Of a stretch of 64,000 bases of DNA, positions 43,930 to 52,339 are shown piece after piece (the first letter of the stretch is position 1; each line of letters opens with the position of its first letter). This DNA comes from an uncultured Clostridia bacterium (GTDB lineage Bacteria; Bacillota; Clostridia; Oscillospirales; Oscillospiraceae): the NCBI GenBank assembly GCA_945876285.1, contig CAMCNO010000011.1, positions 1 to 64,000 on the forward strand. The letters run 5' to 3'. The position numbers and the translations under genes were made by a program. The notes below the pieces were generated by a model. That model saw nothing but the letters and a program-made list of their open reading frames with translations. It was not told where the DNA came from and searched no databases.

Positions 43930-45237
43930 TCAGTTAGCTTTGGGCACCAGCTTGTCCTTGCCGCCCATGTAAGGCCGCAGAACTTCGGGGATGAGCACGG
44001 TGCCGTCGGCCTGGAGGTTGTTTTCCAGGAAGGCGATCAGCATCCGGGGAGGCGCCACGCAGGTGTTGTTCAAGGTGTGGCACAGCTGCATCTTGCCGTT
44101 TTCGTCCTTGTAGCGGATGCGCAGGCGGCGGGCCTGGGCGTCGCCCAGGTTGGAGCAGGAACAGACCTCGAAATACTTCTGCTGACGGGGAGACCAGGCC
44201 TCAATGTCGCAGGACTTGACCTTCAGGTCGGCCAGGTCGCCGGAGCAGCACTCCAGCTGACGGACGGGAATATCCAGAGAGCGGAACAGCTCCACGGAGT
44301 AGCGCCACAGCTTCTCGTACCAGTCCTTGCTCTCCTCGGGCTTACATACCACGATCATCTCCTGCTTCTCAAACTGGTGGATGCGGTACACGCCCCGCTC
44401 CTCGATGCCGTGGGCGCCCTTCTCCTTGCGGAAGCAGGGGGAGTAGGAGGTCAGGGTCTGGGGCAGCTTCTCACCGGGGATGATCTGATCGATGAAGCGG
44501 CCGATCATGGAGTGTTCGGAGGTGCCGATGAGGTACAGGTCCTCGCCCTCGATCTTGTACATCATGCCGTCCATGTCGGTCTGGGACATGACGCCCTCCA
44601 CCACGTTGCCGTGGATCATGAAGGGGGGGATGCAGTAGGTGAAGCCCTTGGAGATCATGAAGTCCCGGCCATAGGCCAGCACGGCCTCGTGGAGCCGGGC
44701 GATGTCGCCCAGCAGGTAGTAGAAGCCGTTGCCGGAGACGCGGCCGGCGGCGTCCAGGTCGATGCCGTCAAAGCTCTCCATCAGGTCGGTGTGGTAGGGG
44801 ATGGGGAAGTCGGGCGTGACCGCCTCGCCGAACCGCTCCACCTCCACGTTGCAGGAGTCATCGGGGCCCAGGGGCACGGAGTCATCGATCATCTGGGGAA
44901 TGACCAGCATCCGCTTGTGCAGCTCCTCCTCCAGCTCGTTCTCCAGTTTCTCCAGCTCCGCCAGACGGTCGGCCTGCTCCTTGACCTGCTGCTTGACGGC
45001 TTCGGCCTCCGCCAGCTTGCTGGGGTCCTTCTTGGCCTGGCCCATCAGCATACCGATCTGCTTGGACAGGGTGTTGCGGTTGCTGCGGAGCTGGTCGGCC
45101 TCTGCGATGGCGGCGCGGCGCTTGGCGTCCAGGTCGATGACCTCGTCCACCAGGGGCAGCTTGGCGTCCTGGAACTTCTTCTTGATGTTCTCACGAACAG
45201 CATCGGGATTCTCCCGGATAAAACGAATGTCAAGCAT
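43930..45237 (-). CDS. serS: Seryl-tRNA synthetase
   Basis: 435 residues. N-terminal tRNA-binding coiled coil (about 30-110, rich in Glu/Lys/Leu), motif 2 SYSPCFRKEKGAHGIEERGVYRIHQFEK and motif 3 LNNTCVAPPRMLIAFLENN. AGAGGAG is 8 nt before the ATG. The only leader is about 60 bp and contains a perfect parS, so no T-box is present, unlike glyS and hisS. Confidence 0.97.
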   Translation of the reverse strand: MLDIRFIRENPDAVRENIKKKFQDAKLPLVDEVIDLDAKRRAAIAEADQLRSNRNTLSKQIGMLMGQAKKDPSKLAEAEAVKQQVKEQADRLAELEKLENELEEELHKRMLVIPQMIDDSVPLGPDDSCNVEVERFGEAVTPDFPIPYHTDLMESFDGIDLDAAGRVSGNGFYYLLGDIARLHEAVLAYGRDFMISKGFTYCIPPFMIHGNVVEGVMSQTDMDGMMYKIEGEDLYLIGTSEHSMIGRFIDQIIPGEKLPQTLTSYSPCFRKEKGAHGIEERGVYRIHQFEKQEMIVVCKPEESKDWYEKLWRYSVELFRSLDIPVRQLECCSGDLADLKVKSCDIEAWSPRQQKYFEVCSCSNLGDAQARRLRIRYKDENGKMQLCHTLNNTCVAPPRMLIAFLENNLQADGTVLIPEVLRPYMGGKDKLVPKAN

Positions 45238-45279
45238 ATCAACAGTCTCCTCTTTTGTAATTCAGAATATCAAACATCA

Positions 45280-45295
45280 TGTTTCACGTGAAACA
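45280..45295. other. parS site 1
   Basis: Perfect match to the 16-bp palindromic ParB site TGTTTCACGTGAAACA, just upstream of serS and 43 bp before its start codon. Confidence 0.96.
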
Positions 45296-45296
45296 T

Positions 45297-45845
45297 TTAG
45301 TTATTTTCGTCTGCCAGCCTGGCTTCTACGGCATCTTTGAGCTGCTGCCAGCGGACAGCGGGGGAGGTGATGCCACCCTCGCTCTTGTCGGACAGCGCGG
45401 CAGGTAGACCGTCGGCTTCCGCCTTCTGGATGGTTTTGGCGCAGCCTTCAATGTTCAGAGTCAGGTATTGCTGCTGCAGCTCGTACAGTGCCCGCAGCGC
45501 CTGATTTTCCCGCTCAAGGGCTTTCTGTGCTGCTTTCTGCTCCGCCTGGTACGCTTCCAGTTTATCGTTCACGCGGTCCAGCTCTTCCTCTGCCACCGCC
45601 AGCTTGTCCTGCAGGTCGATGATCTTCTCCTGGTTGGCCTGGACCTCCTGCATGGTGCTGACGGAGTGCTGCAGCTCACCCAGCGCCTCGGTGTTGCTGC
45701 GCTGATGCATGAAGAAGGACAGGGCCATCAGCAAAAACGCGGCAATGAACAGGATCATGATATAGACGACTACCGGCTTGTTTCCTTCCTGCTTATCCTC
45801 CTTGGGAGCGGGGGAACTGGCGGCGTCTCGTTTTTCAAATTTCAT
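45297..45845 (-). CDS. Membrane coiled-coil protein downstream of parB
   Basis: 182 residues: short charged N-terminus, one membrane helix (about 23-46), then a heptad-rich coiled coil (about 50-120, EKIIDLQDKLAVAEEELDRV) and a C-terminal helical region. It overlaps the parB end by 11 bp and ends 1 bp from parS site 1. No family recognised. Position in the parAB operon suggests a link to nucleoid or envelope organisation, not proven. Confidence 0.75.
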   Translation of the reverse strand: MKFEKRDAASSPAPKEDKQEGNKPVVVYIMILFIAAFLLMALSFFMHQRSNTEALGELQHSVSTMQEVQANQEKIIDLQDKLAVAEEELDRVNDKLEAYQAEQKAAQKALERENQALRALYELQQQYLTLNIEGCAKTIQKAEADGLPAALSDKSEGGITSPAVRWQQLKDAVEARLADENN

Positions 45846-46719
45846 GGGGCTTTTCCTTTCTGCGCAGCAGGGCCAAGGCCTCCAGCAGGTCATTCAGGTC
45901 GTCCAGACCGTAGTACTCCAGCTCGATGCGGCCCTTTTTCCGCCCCGTCACGATGCGCACGCCCCGTCCCAGCTTGCTGGACAGCTCCTTCTGCGCCTCG
46001 GCGGTGTAATTCACCTGGTTGGTGGGCGGCTTTTTCTTTTCCTTCTTTTCCTGAGCCAGCCGATTCGCCAGGGCCTCCGCCTGCCGGACGGACAGCCCGC
46101 CGTCAATAATGGCATTGGCGGCCCGGACCTGCAGGGCAGGGGAGAGGGGAATGAGCGCCCGGGCGTGGCCCGCGGTCAGCGCCTTCTCCTGCAGTTTCTT
46201 CTGAACGGAGGGCTCCAGGTCCAGCAGCCGCAGGGCGTTGGTGACGGCGCTGCGGGATTTGCCGACGCGCTGGGCGGCTTCCTCCTGGGTCATGTGGTAC
46301 TGCTTGGTCAGGGTCTGATACCCCATGGCCTCTTCGATGGGATCCAGGTCCTCCCGCTGGAGGTTCTCGATCATGGCCAGCTCGGCGGCCTTCCGGTCGT
46401 CGGCCTCGATGACCGTCACCGGTACCTCCTGCAGGCCCGCCATCCGGGCTGCCCGCCAGCGGCGTTCGCCCGCGATGATCTGATAGTACCCGGAGGTCAG
46501 CTTCCGCACGGTCAGCGGCTGGATAATGCCGTGTTCCCGGATGGAATCCGCCAGCTGGGCCAGCGCTTCTTCGTCAAAGTTTTTCCGGGGCTGGGAGGAA
46601 TTGCTCTCCACTTCTGAAATGGGGAGGTAGAGCGCCCCGGCGGTCTGCGTTTTCAGCACATCGTCGCCCAGCAGGGCGCCGAGACCCCGGCCCAGGCCGG
46701 AGGGCTTTTTAGATGCCAT
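45835..46719 (-). CDS. parB: Chromosome-partitioning protein ParB (Spo0J)
   Basis: 294 residues. CTP-binding/N-engagement domain with GERRWRAARMAGL and ENLQREDLDPIEEA; DNA-binding HTH with GKSRSAVTNALRLL and TAGHAR, the specificity residues typical of ParB-parS recognition. It starts at ATG 46719 (AGGAG 9 nt upstream), not at the TTG 2 codons before. It binds three perfect parS sites in this window and is followed by a coiled-coil gene. Confidence 0.96.
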   Translation of the reverse strand: MASKKPSGLGRGLGALLGDDVLKTQTAGALYLPISEVESNSSQPRKNFDEEALAQLADSIREHGIIQPLTVRKLTSGYYQIIAGERRWRAARMAGLQEVPVTVIEADDRKAAELAMIENLQREDLDPIEEAMGYQTLTKQYHMTQEEAAQRVGKSRSAVTNALRLLDLEPSVQKKLQEKALTAGHARALIPLSPALQVRAANAIIDGGLSVRQAEALANRLAQEKKEKKKPPTNQVNYTAEAQKELSSKLGRGVRIVTGRKKGRIELEYYGLDDLNDLLEALALLRRKEKPHEI

Positions 46720-46740
46720 GGACAAATGCTCCTTTCCAAA

Positions 46741-47496
46741 TCAATGCTGTTTGTTCAAGAATTCCGCCGCGAAAGCGGTGTAGGCCTCGGCACCGCGGGA
46801 GGTGCGGTCGTAGGCGGTGATGGGCTTGCCGTGGCTGGGGGCCTCGGATAGACGGACGTTTCTGGGAATGACGGTAGCATACACCTTGCCTGGGAAGTAG
46901 TGCTTCACTTCCTCCGCCACCTGCAGGGCAAGGTTCGTCCGTCCGTCGAACATCGTCAGAAGAACGCCCTCCAGCTCCAGCCGGGGATTCAGGGAGCGCC
47001 GGACGATGCGCACGGTGTTCATCAGGTCGGAAAGACCCTCCAAAGCGTAGTATTCCCCCTGCACGGGCACCAGAATGGAATCCGCAGCGCAAAGGGCGTT
47101 CAGGGTCAGAAGCTCCAGGGAGGGCGGGCAGTCAATGAAGATGTAGTCGTAGTCCTTCGCTACCTGCTCCAAGGCGTTTTTCAAAAGAAACTCCCGCTGG
47201 TTCATGCCGATCAGCTCGATACCGGCGCCTGCCAGGGCTTTGTTGGAGGGCATCACGCCGCCGAACCGGGTGGAGGTGATGGCCTCCCGGGCAGGGATAC
47301 TGCCGATCAGTACGTCATAGACGCCCCGGGAGACGGTCTTGTCCACGCCCATGCCGGAGGTGGAGTTGGCCTGCGGGTCGAAGTCACACAGCAGGACACG
47401 CTTTCCTGCTTCTGTCAGAGCGGCGGACAGATTGACACAGGTGGTGGTCTTGCCCACGCCGCCCTTTTGATTCACGATTGCAATGGTTTTTGCCAA
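46741..47496 (-). CDS. parA: Chromosome-partitioning ATPase ParA (Soj)
   Basis: 251 residues, TTG start. NQKGGVGKTTTCVNLSAAL is the deviant Walker A, LCDFDPQANST the A-prime box, IFIDCPPSLELLT Walker B. It forms ATP dimers on DNA and is stimulated by ParB. TTG 47494-47496 is chosen since family similarity begins there and AGGTG lies about 6-10 nt before it. A strong promoter is at 47540-47568. Confidence 0.95.
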   Translation of the reverse strand: MAKTIAIVNQKGGVGKTTTCVNLSAALTEAGKRVLLCDFDPQANSTSGMGVDKTVSRGVYDVLIGSIPAREAITSTRFGGVMPSNKALAGAGIELIGMNQREFLLKNALEQVAKDYDYIFIDCPPSLELLTLNALCAADSILVPVQGEYYALEGLSDLMNTVRIVRRSLNPRLELEGVLLTMFDGRTNLALQVAEEVKHYFPGKVYATVIPRNVRLSEAPSHGKPITAYDRTSRGAEAYTAFAAEFLNKQH

Positions 47497-47539
47497 AAAG
47501 ACACCTGCTTTCCAAATATCCGCGTAAACATACAAAGGT

Positions 47540-47568
47540 ATTATATCAAGGAGACATATCCCTTGCAA
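47540..47568 (-). promoter_or_regulatory. parA promoter
   Basis: Minus strand TTGCAA (47563-47568), 17-bp spacer, TATAAT (47540-47545), about 44 bp before the start. Confidence 0.87.
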
Positions 47569-47593
47569 GGGTCAGAAAAGAAAAAACTGCAAA

Positions 47594-47627
47594 AAAATCC
47601 CGGATGTTTCACGTGAAACATCCGGGA
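47594..47627 (-). terminator. Intrinsic terminator containing parS site 2
   Basis: Perfect palindrome of 30 nt (47598-47627; TCCCGGA/TCCGGGA arms flanking parS). On the minus strand it is followed by TTTTTTT, downstream of the GH13 gene. The parS core occupies 47605-47620. Confidence 0.85.
47605..47620. other. parS site 2
   Basis: Perfect 16-bp ParB site embedded in a terminator palindrome. Confidence 0.96.
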
Positions 47628-47652
47628 AAGAAGCCTGTGAAATTTTCGGTCA

Positions 47653-47668
47653 TGTTTCACGTGAAACA
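47653..47668. other. parS site 3
   Basis: Perfect 16-bp ParB site, 32 bp after site 2 and 8 bp from the GH13 stop. Confidence 0.96.
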
Positions 47669-47676
47669 TTTCGCGT

Positions 47677-49545
47677 TTATCCCAGCAGCAGCCCCTCGTA
47701 AGGCCCCAGCTGCAGGGTCAGCCTGCCGTCCGCGGGCGTGAGCTTTCGCCCGGAGACCAGGTCCGTGCAGGTCTCCCAGGGCCAGTCCATTTCAAAGGAC
47801 TGCTCCGTGTCTCCGGCATTCAGCACGGTGACGCTCCGCTCCCCGGCGGTCTCCCGGATATAGGCCGCCAACCGGCCCTGGGCCTCCAGCCACCGGATGC
47901 CGCCTCGCCGCAGGGAAGAGCGCTGCTTCCGCAGCCCGCCAAGCAGCGTGAAGCAGTCCCGGATAGCCGTGTCCTCCCGGCCCCAGGGATAAGTACCCCG
48001 GTTGAAGGGGTCCTCCCAGCCCTCCATGCCGGCCTCGTCGCCGTAGAACACGGTGGGCACGCCGGGGAAGCTGAACAGCGCCAGTGCCGCCAGCCGCAGC
48101 AGGGCAACGCCCCGCTCCCGCTGGGCAGGGGAGAGGCGGAAGGACGCCCGCTCCTCCTTGGAGGCGGGAGGCTCGTCCGCGCCCAGCACCGTCAAGATGC
48201 GGGCGGTGTCGTGGGTGCCCAGGAAGTTCATGTTGGCGTAAAAGGCCTCCGGCGGGTAATTCTCGCGGATGGTCTCCATGGCGTCCCGGAACCCGGACGC
48301 GTCGCCGCCCTTGAGATAGGTCAGCAGCGCCGTGCGGAAGGGATAGTTCATCACGCCGTGGAGCTCGCTGCCCAGCAGGTATTTCCGCCGCTGGGAGTAG
48401 GCGATTTTGTTGGAGGCGTCCTCCCAGACCTCGCCGATGAGAAGGCCGTCAGACTTTGTCTCCTCCACGGCTTTCCGGGCCTTTTCGATGAACCAGCCCG
48501 GCAGCTCGTCGGCCACGTCCAGCCGCCAGCCGGAGGCGCCCGCCTTCAGCCAGCGCCGGATGATGGAGTTTTCGCCGTCGATGATGTAGTCCACATAGCT
48601 GGCCGCGTCCTCCCGGACGGCAGGCAGGGTGCGGATGCCCCACCAGGCATCGTAGTCATGAGGCCAGGGATGGAAGGAGAACCAGTCGGAATAGGGGGAA
48701 TCCTGGCTCTGGGCCGCGCCCAGGGAGGGATAGAACCCATCGGCGTTGAAATAGATGCTCTGGGAGCCGGTGTGGTTGAACACGCCGTCCAGAATCACCC
48801 GGATGCCCCGCTCCTTCGCCTGGGCGCAGAGGGCCTTGAAGTCCTCCTCACTGCCCAGCAGCGGGTCGATTTTCGTGTAATCCGCCGTGTTGTAGCGGTG
48901 GTTGGAGGCGGACTCAAAAATCGGGCACAGATACAGGGCGGTGACGCCCAGCTCCGCCAGCTCGTCCAACTTGGAGGTAATACCTTCCAGAGAGCCGCCG
49001 AAGAAGTCCCGGTTCCGCACCTCGCCGTCAGGGTCGGGCCGCCATACCGGCCCCTCGTCCCAATCCTGATGCACCCAGCGGTCGCCCACCAAGCCCTTGG
49101 GGTCCGGCACAGTCAGCCGCCGGAACCTGTCTGGGAAAATTTGGTACACCATACCCTCGCCGTACCAGTCGGGGACAGCGCTTCTGCGGTAGACGGTGAG
49201 CTGCCAGGACAGGGGCTGACCGTCACTGCGGTAGCCGGTGCGGTCCAGGTCGCAGCCGGAGCCGTCATCCCGCCAGAAGCGGAAGTGGTACCAGATCAGC
49301 TCCGGCTCCTCCGGCGCGGTAAACGCGGTGGAAAAGCACACCCGGTCCCCCAGGAAGCCCGCGGGGGAAAGCTCAAACTCCTGGCTCTGCCCGGCAAATT
49401 CCCGGTGCATCACCAGGGCGCAGTGGGTAAAGCCCTCGCTGGCGAGGGGGCGGCAGGTGAAAAGGACCTCCTGGCCGCAGACCGCGGCGCCGAAGGGCGT
49501 CTTGCACAGCTCACAGCGGGGGTCGAAAACGAACGGTTCACTCAT
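47677..49545 (-). CDS. Glycoside hydrolase family 13 enzyme (neopullulanase/cyclomaltodextrinase-like)
   Basis: 622 residues, no signal peptide so cytoplasmic. An N-terminal beta domain (about 1-120) precedes the (beta/alpha)8 barrel: MVYQIFPDRF, VILDGVFNHTG, GWRLDVADELP (nucleophile Asp), LIGEVWED (acid Glu), NFLGTHDTARI (transition-state Asp). C-terminal beta sandwich. It hydrolyses alpha-glucans or maltodextrins. AAGGAG before the ATG. It lies between PBP2 and parA with 38 bp upstream of it. Confidence 0.93.
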   Translation of the reverse strand: MSEPFVFDPRCELCKTPFGAAVCGQEVLFTCRPLASEGFTHCALVMHREFAGQSQEFELSPAGFLGDRVCFSTAFTAPEEPELIWYHFRFWRDDGSGCDLDRTGYRSDGQPLSWQLTVYRRSAVPDWYGEGMVYQIFPDRFRRLTVPDPKGLVGDRWVHQDWDEGPVWRPDPDGEVRNRDFFGGSLEGITSKLDELAELGVTALYLCPIFESASNHRYNTADYTKIDPLLGSEEDFKALCAQAKERGIRVILDGVFNHTGSQSIYFNADGFYPSLGAAQSQDSPYSDWFSFHPWPHDYDAWWGIRTLPAVREDAASYVDYIIDGENSIIRRWLKAGASGWRLDVADELPGWFIEKARKAVEETKSDGLLIGEVWEDASNKIAYSQRRKYLLGSELHGVMNYPFRTALLTYLKGGDASGFRDAMETIRENYPPEAFYANMNFLGTHDTARILTVLGADEPPASKEERASFRLSPAQRERGVALLRLAALALFSFPGVPTVFYGDEAGMEGWEDPFNRGTYPWGREDTAIRDCFTLLGGLRKQRSSLRRGGIRWLEAQGRLAAYIRETAGERSVTVLNAGDTEQSFEMDWPWETCTDLVSGRKLTPADGRLTLQLGPYEGLLLG

Positions 49546-49583
49546 GTGAGAAAACTCCTTGTTGTCTTTTTCTGGAATAACAG

Positions 49584-51797
49584 TCAGGGGAGGAGTTGGT
49601 CCTCGCCCAGGATAGCGGTCCCCACTTCGTCGGCGGAGAAGTAAGCGTTCAGAATTTTGACGGCGGTGGAGGCCAGCGCCGCGCCGGCGTCGCCCTGCTC
49701 GATAGCGATAGCCACGGCGATCTCCGGCTCGTCATAGGGGGCGAAGCAGACGAACATACCGTTGTTCTTCTTGCCGCCGCCCAGCTGGGCGGTGCCGGTC
49801 TTGGCGCCCGCGGTCACAATGCAGTCCTTGAAGGCGCTGAACACCATGCCGCCGGGCTGGGTGTAGCCCAGCATTCCCTCCTTGATGGCCTGGAGGGTGC
49901 TGTCGCTGAACTGGACGGTGTTGAGGGGCTGGGTATTGCCCACCGCCACCACCTCGGAGTTGTCATAGGACTTGACGGCCTTCAGCAGGTGGGCCTGACA
50001 GTGCTTGCCGCCGGAGACCAGGGTGGCGATGTAGTTGGCCAGCTGCAGGGGGGTAAACAGGTTGTCGGACTGGCCGATGGCCGCCTGGGTGGTTTCGCCG
50101 CCGTACCAGACGCCGCCGGCGGCCTCCCGCTCCTCCCGGCCTGCCAAGATACCGGGATTGTCGCCGATCTCGATGCCGGTGCTCTCGCCCAGGCCGAACG
50201 CCTTGGCGTACTGATCCAACGCGTCAATGCCCAGCCGGTAGCCCATCTCATAGAAAAACACGTTGCAGGAGTTGGTGATGGCCTGGGTGACGTTCAGCTT
50301 CCCGTGGCCGCTGCGCTTCCAGCAGTAGGCTTTAAAGGGCTCGGTGCCCTCGATCATTTCCGGGTAATACCAGACGCCGGGGTCGTTGACCTTCTCCGTC
50401 AGCGTCACCGCGCCCTCCTCCAGCGCCGCCAGGGCGGTGAGGGGTTTGAAGGTGGAGCCGGGGGCGTAGGCGGAGGAGGTGGCCCGGTTCTGGAAGGGCT
50501 TGGCGGGGTTGCTGGACAGCTCCGCGTAGACCTCCGGCTGGCGGAAGGTGGAGAGGTCATAGGTGGGATAGGAGGCCAGGGACAGCACTTCTCCGGTGCC
50601 CACCTTCACCACGGCGGCTCCGCCGCCCCGCTTGGTGTTGCCGTCCTCGGCGGTCATCTTCTCGATGGTTTCCGCCAGGGCGTCCTCCACGGTCTTCTGC
50701 AGCTCCAGGTCAATGGTCAGCTCCACGGTGCTGCCCGGCTCCGGCTCTGTCGCGTAATATTGTCCGGTGATTTTGCCCTCGTCGTTGACGGACACCACCC
50801 GGGTGCCGTCGGTGCCCTTGAGGTACTGCTCAAAGGCGGATTCCACGCCGGACTTGCCCACGGTGTCGTCCCAGCGGTAGCCCTCGCCCAAGGCCTCCAG
50901 CTCCTCCTTGGAGCTGATGGCGCCCACGGTGCCCAGGATGTGGGCGGCGTAGGTGGTCTGGTATTCCCGCCGGGTGGAGGTGGTCACCTTAGACCCGGCG
51001 TAGCGGCCGTCGGCAAGGAGGGAGATAAACTCGGTGTCGATGTCCTCCGCCAGTACACAGCCCGTGTAGCCGTTGGTCCGGCGCAGCGCCAGCTCATAGC
51101 GGATGCCCAGGATCTGCCGCCGCTCCAAAGCCGTCAGGCCATCGGCCAATTTGACCTTTTCCGCCATCATTTCCATCAGGATGGGCGCGGTCAGCCCCGC
51201 GCCGTTCAAAACCTCCTGGGTAAGGGCGGAGGCGGGAAAGCGCTCCAGCAGGTTTGCGGACTGTTTTTCCGGCGTCAGCGGCGTTTCGGCGCCGTCCGAA
51301 GCGGTTTCCTCCTCCGGCACAAGCTCCGGGTGCTCCAGGAGGTAGCTCCCCAGGGCCTTTTTGGCGCCGTCCAGGGACTTCAGATAGGTGAGGAACCGGC
51401 TCCGCTGGGTGTCGGACACCTGGTCCAACGTATAGGTATAGGGCGGTTCCTGGCGAATGGGCAGGTTGTCCAGCCAGGCCTTGTCCCGCGCCTGGCAGAG
51501 CTTTATCAGTCGCAGGATGGCATGGTTGGTGTCCTCGCCCTCTTTCAGCAGGCTCATGTCGAAGGTCAGGTCATAGGCGGAGCTGTTGGAGACCAGGGTC
51601 CGCCCGCTGCGGTCAGTGATGATGCCCCGGGAGGCGCTGACCGCCTCCGCCTTGGCGATGGAGTTGACGGACTTGGCCAGATACGCCTCGTGGTCCAGGA
51701 CCTGGGTGTTGAACAGGATGCCGATATAGACCAGCAGGATGACGGCCAGAAAGCCTCCCAGCGCGTATAATCGGTTTTGAGGAAGTTTGGGTTCCAT
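49584..51797 (-). CDS. Penicillin-binding protein 2-type transpeptidase
   Basis: 737-residue class B PBP. N-terminal membrane anchor (about 9-31), PBP dimer/pedestal domain (YLAKSVNSIAKAEAVSASRGIITDRSGRTL), catalytic motifs SAYAPGSTFKPLTAL (active Ser in STFK), SCN in ITNSCNVFFYEMG, and KTG in AGAKTGTAQLGG. In rod-shaped bacteria it cross-links lateral wall with RodA and MreBCD. It is 16 bp after mreD in the same operon. Confidence 0.94.
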   Translation of the reverse strand: MEPKLPQNRLYALGGFLAVILLVYIGILFNTQVLDHEAYLAKSVNSIAKAEAVSASRGIITDRSGRTLVSNSSAYDLTFDMSLLKEGEDTNHAILRLIKLCQARDKAWLDNLPIRQEPPYTYTLDQVSDTQRSRFLTYLKSLDGAKKALGSYLLEHPELVPEEETASDGAETPLTPEKQSANLLERFPASALTQEVLNGAGLTAPILMEMMAEKVKLADGLTALERRQILGIRYELALRRTNGYTGCVLAEDIDTEFISLLADGRYAGSKVTTSTRREYQTTYAAHILGTVGAISSKEELEALGEGYRWDDTVGKSGVESAFEQYLKGTDGTRVVSVNDEGKITGQYYATEPEPGSTVELTIDLELQKTVEDALAETIEKMTAEDGNTKRGGGAAVVKVGTGEVLSLASYPTYDLSTFRQPEVYAELSSNPAKPFQNRATSSAYAPGSTFKPLTALAALEEGAVTLTEKVNDPGVWYYPEMIEGTEPFKAYCWKRSGHGKLNVTQAITNSCNVFFYEMGYRLGIDALDQYAKAFGLGESTGIEIGDNPGILAGREEREAAGGVWYGGETTQAAIGQSDNLFTPLQLANYIATLVSGGKHCQAHLLKAVKSYDNSEVVAVGNTQPLNTVQFSDSTLQAIKEGMLGYTQPGGMVFSAFKDCIVTAGAKTGTAQLGGGKKNNGMFVCFAPYDEPEIAVAIAIEQGDAGAALASTAVKILNAYFSADEVGTAILGEDQLLP

Positions 51798-51813
51798 GGG
51801 TTCTCCTTTAAAA

Positions 51814-52326
51814 TCAATCGTCCCGGTGAGCCCGGCGGTATACGGCCCGGTACAGCACCGTGGCGGGAACGGTCAGAGGCGCGGTGACGCAGAATTCCCG
51901 CAGCGTCAGAAAGGCGGAAGCCCCCCAGGCGGAATTGCCCCGCAGCCACAGCAGCAGGGCGGTCAGGCAGCCGGTGAGGAAGAACGCGGCGGCGGTCACC
52001 GCCAGGGAGCAGAGGAAGCCTGCCGGCAGCCAGCTCTGGGCCAGCAGGGCGGCGCACAGTCCCGCCACGGGAAAGACCAGGGTGTAAAAGCAGGGGAGGG
52101 GGCCGGGCAGAATGAGGTCGCAGGCCACACCCACTGCCAGGGCAAACATCGTCCCCGGAACAGGCCCCTCATAGGCGGCGGGGATGGCCGCCAGCAGGGG
52201 ATAGACAAAGGGGATGACGCCCCAGAGGGTGAAGCGCTGGAAAAACATCTCCTGCACCGCCAGACACAGCACGGTGGCGGCGGCATACAGCACCCATTTC
52301 AAAATGGTCTCGTTTCGGGCCAGCAA
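51814..52326 (-). CDS. mreD: Rod-shape determining protein MreD
   Basis: 170 residues, about five to six membrane helices (LYAAATVLCLAVQEMFFQRF at the start). TTG start with GGAGG 8 nt upstream. Membrane partner of MreC. It lies 13 bp after mreC and before PBP2. Sequence similarity of the family is low, so context supports the call. Confidence 0.9.
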   Translation of the reverse strand: MLARNETILKWVLYAAATVLCLAVQEMFFQRFTLWGVIPFVYPLLAAIPAAYEGPVPGTMFALAVGVACDLILPGPLPCFYTLVFPVAGLCAALLAQSWLPAGFLCSLAVTAAAFFLTGCLTALLLWLRGNSAWGASAFLTLREFCVTAPLTVPATVLYRAVYRRAHRDD

Positions 52327-52339
52327 CGGCGGCGCCTCC

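Noticed and set aside
45238-45296. T-box leader for serS
   Set aside because: The gap is only about 60 bp, holds a parS, and has no T-box core sequence.
49596-51770. 724-codon plus-strand frame opposite PBP2
   Set aside because: Antisense to PBP2 with repetitive Gly/Val/Leu content; not a plausible protein.
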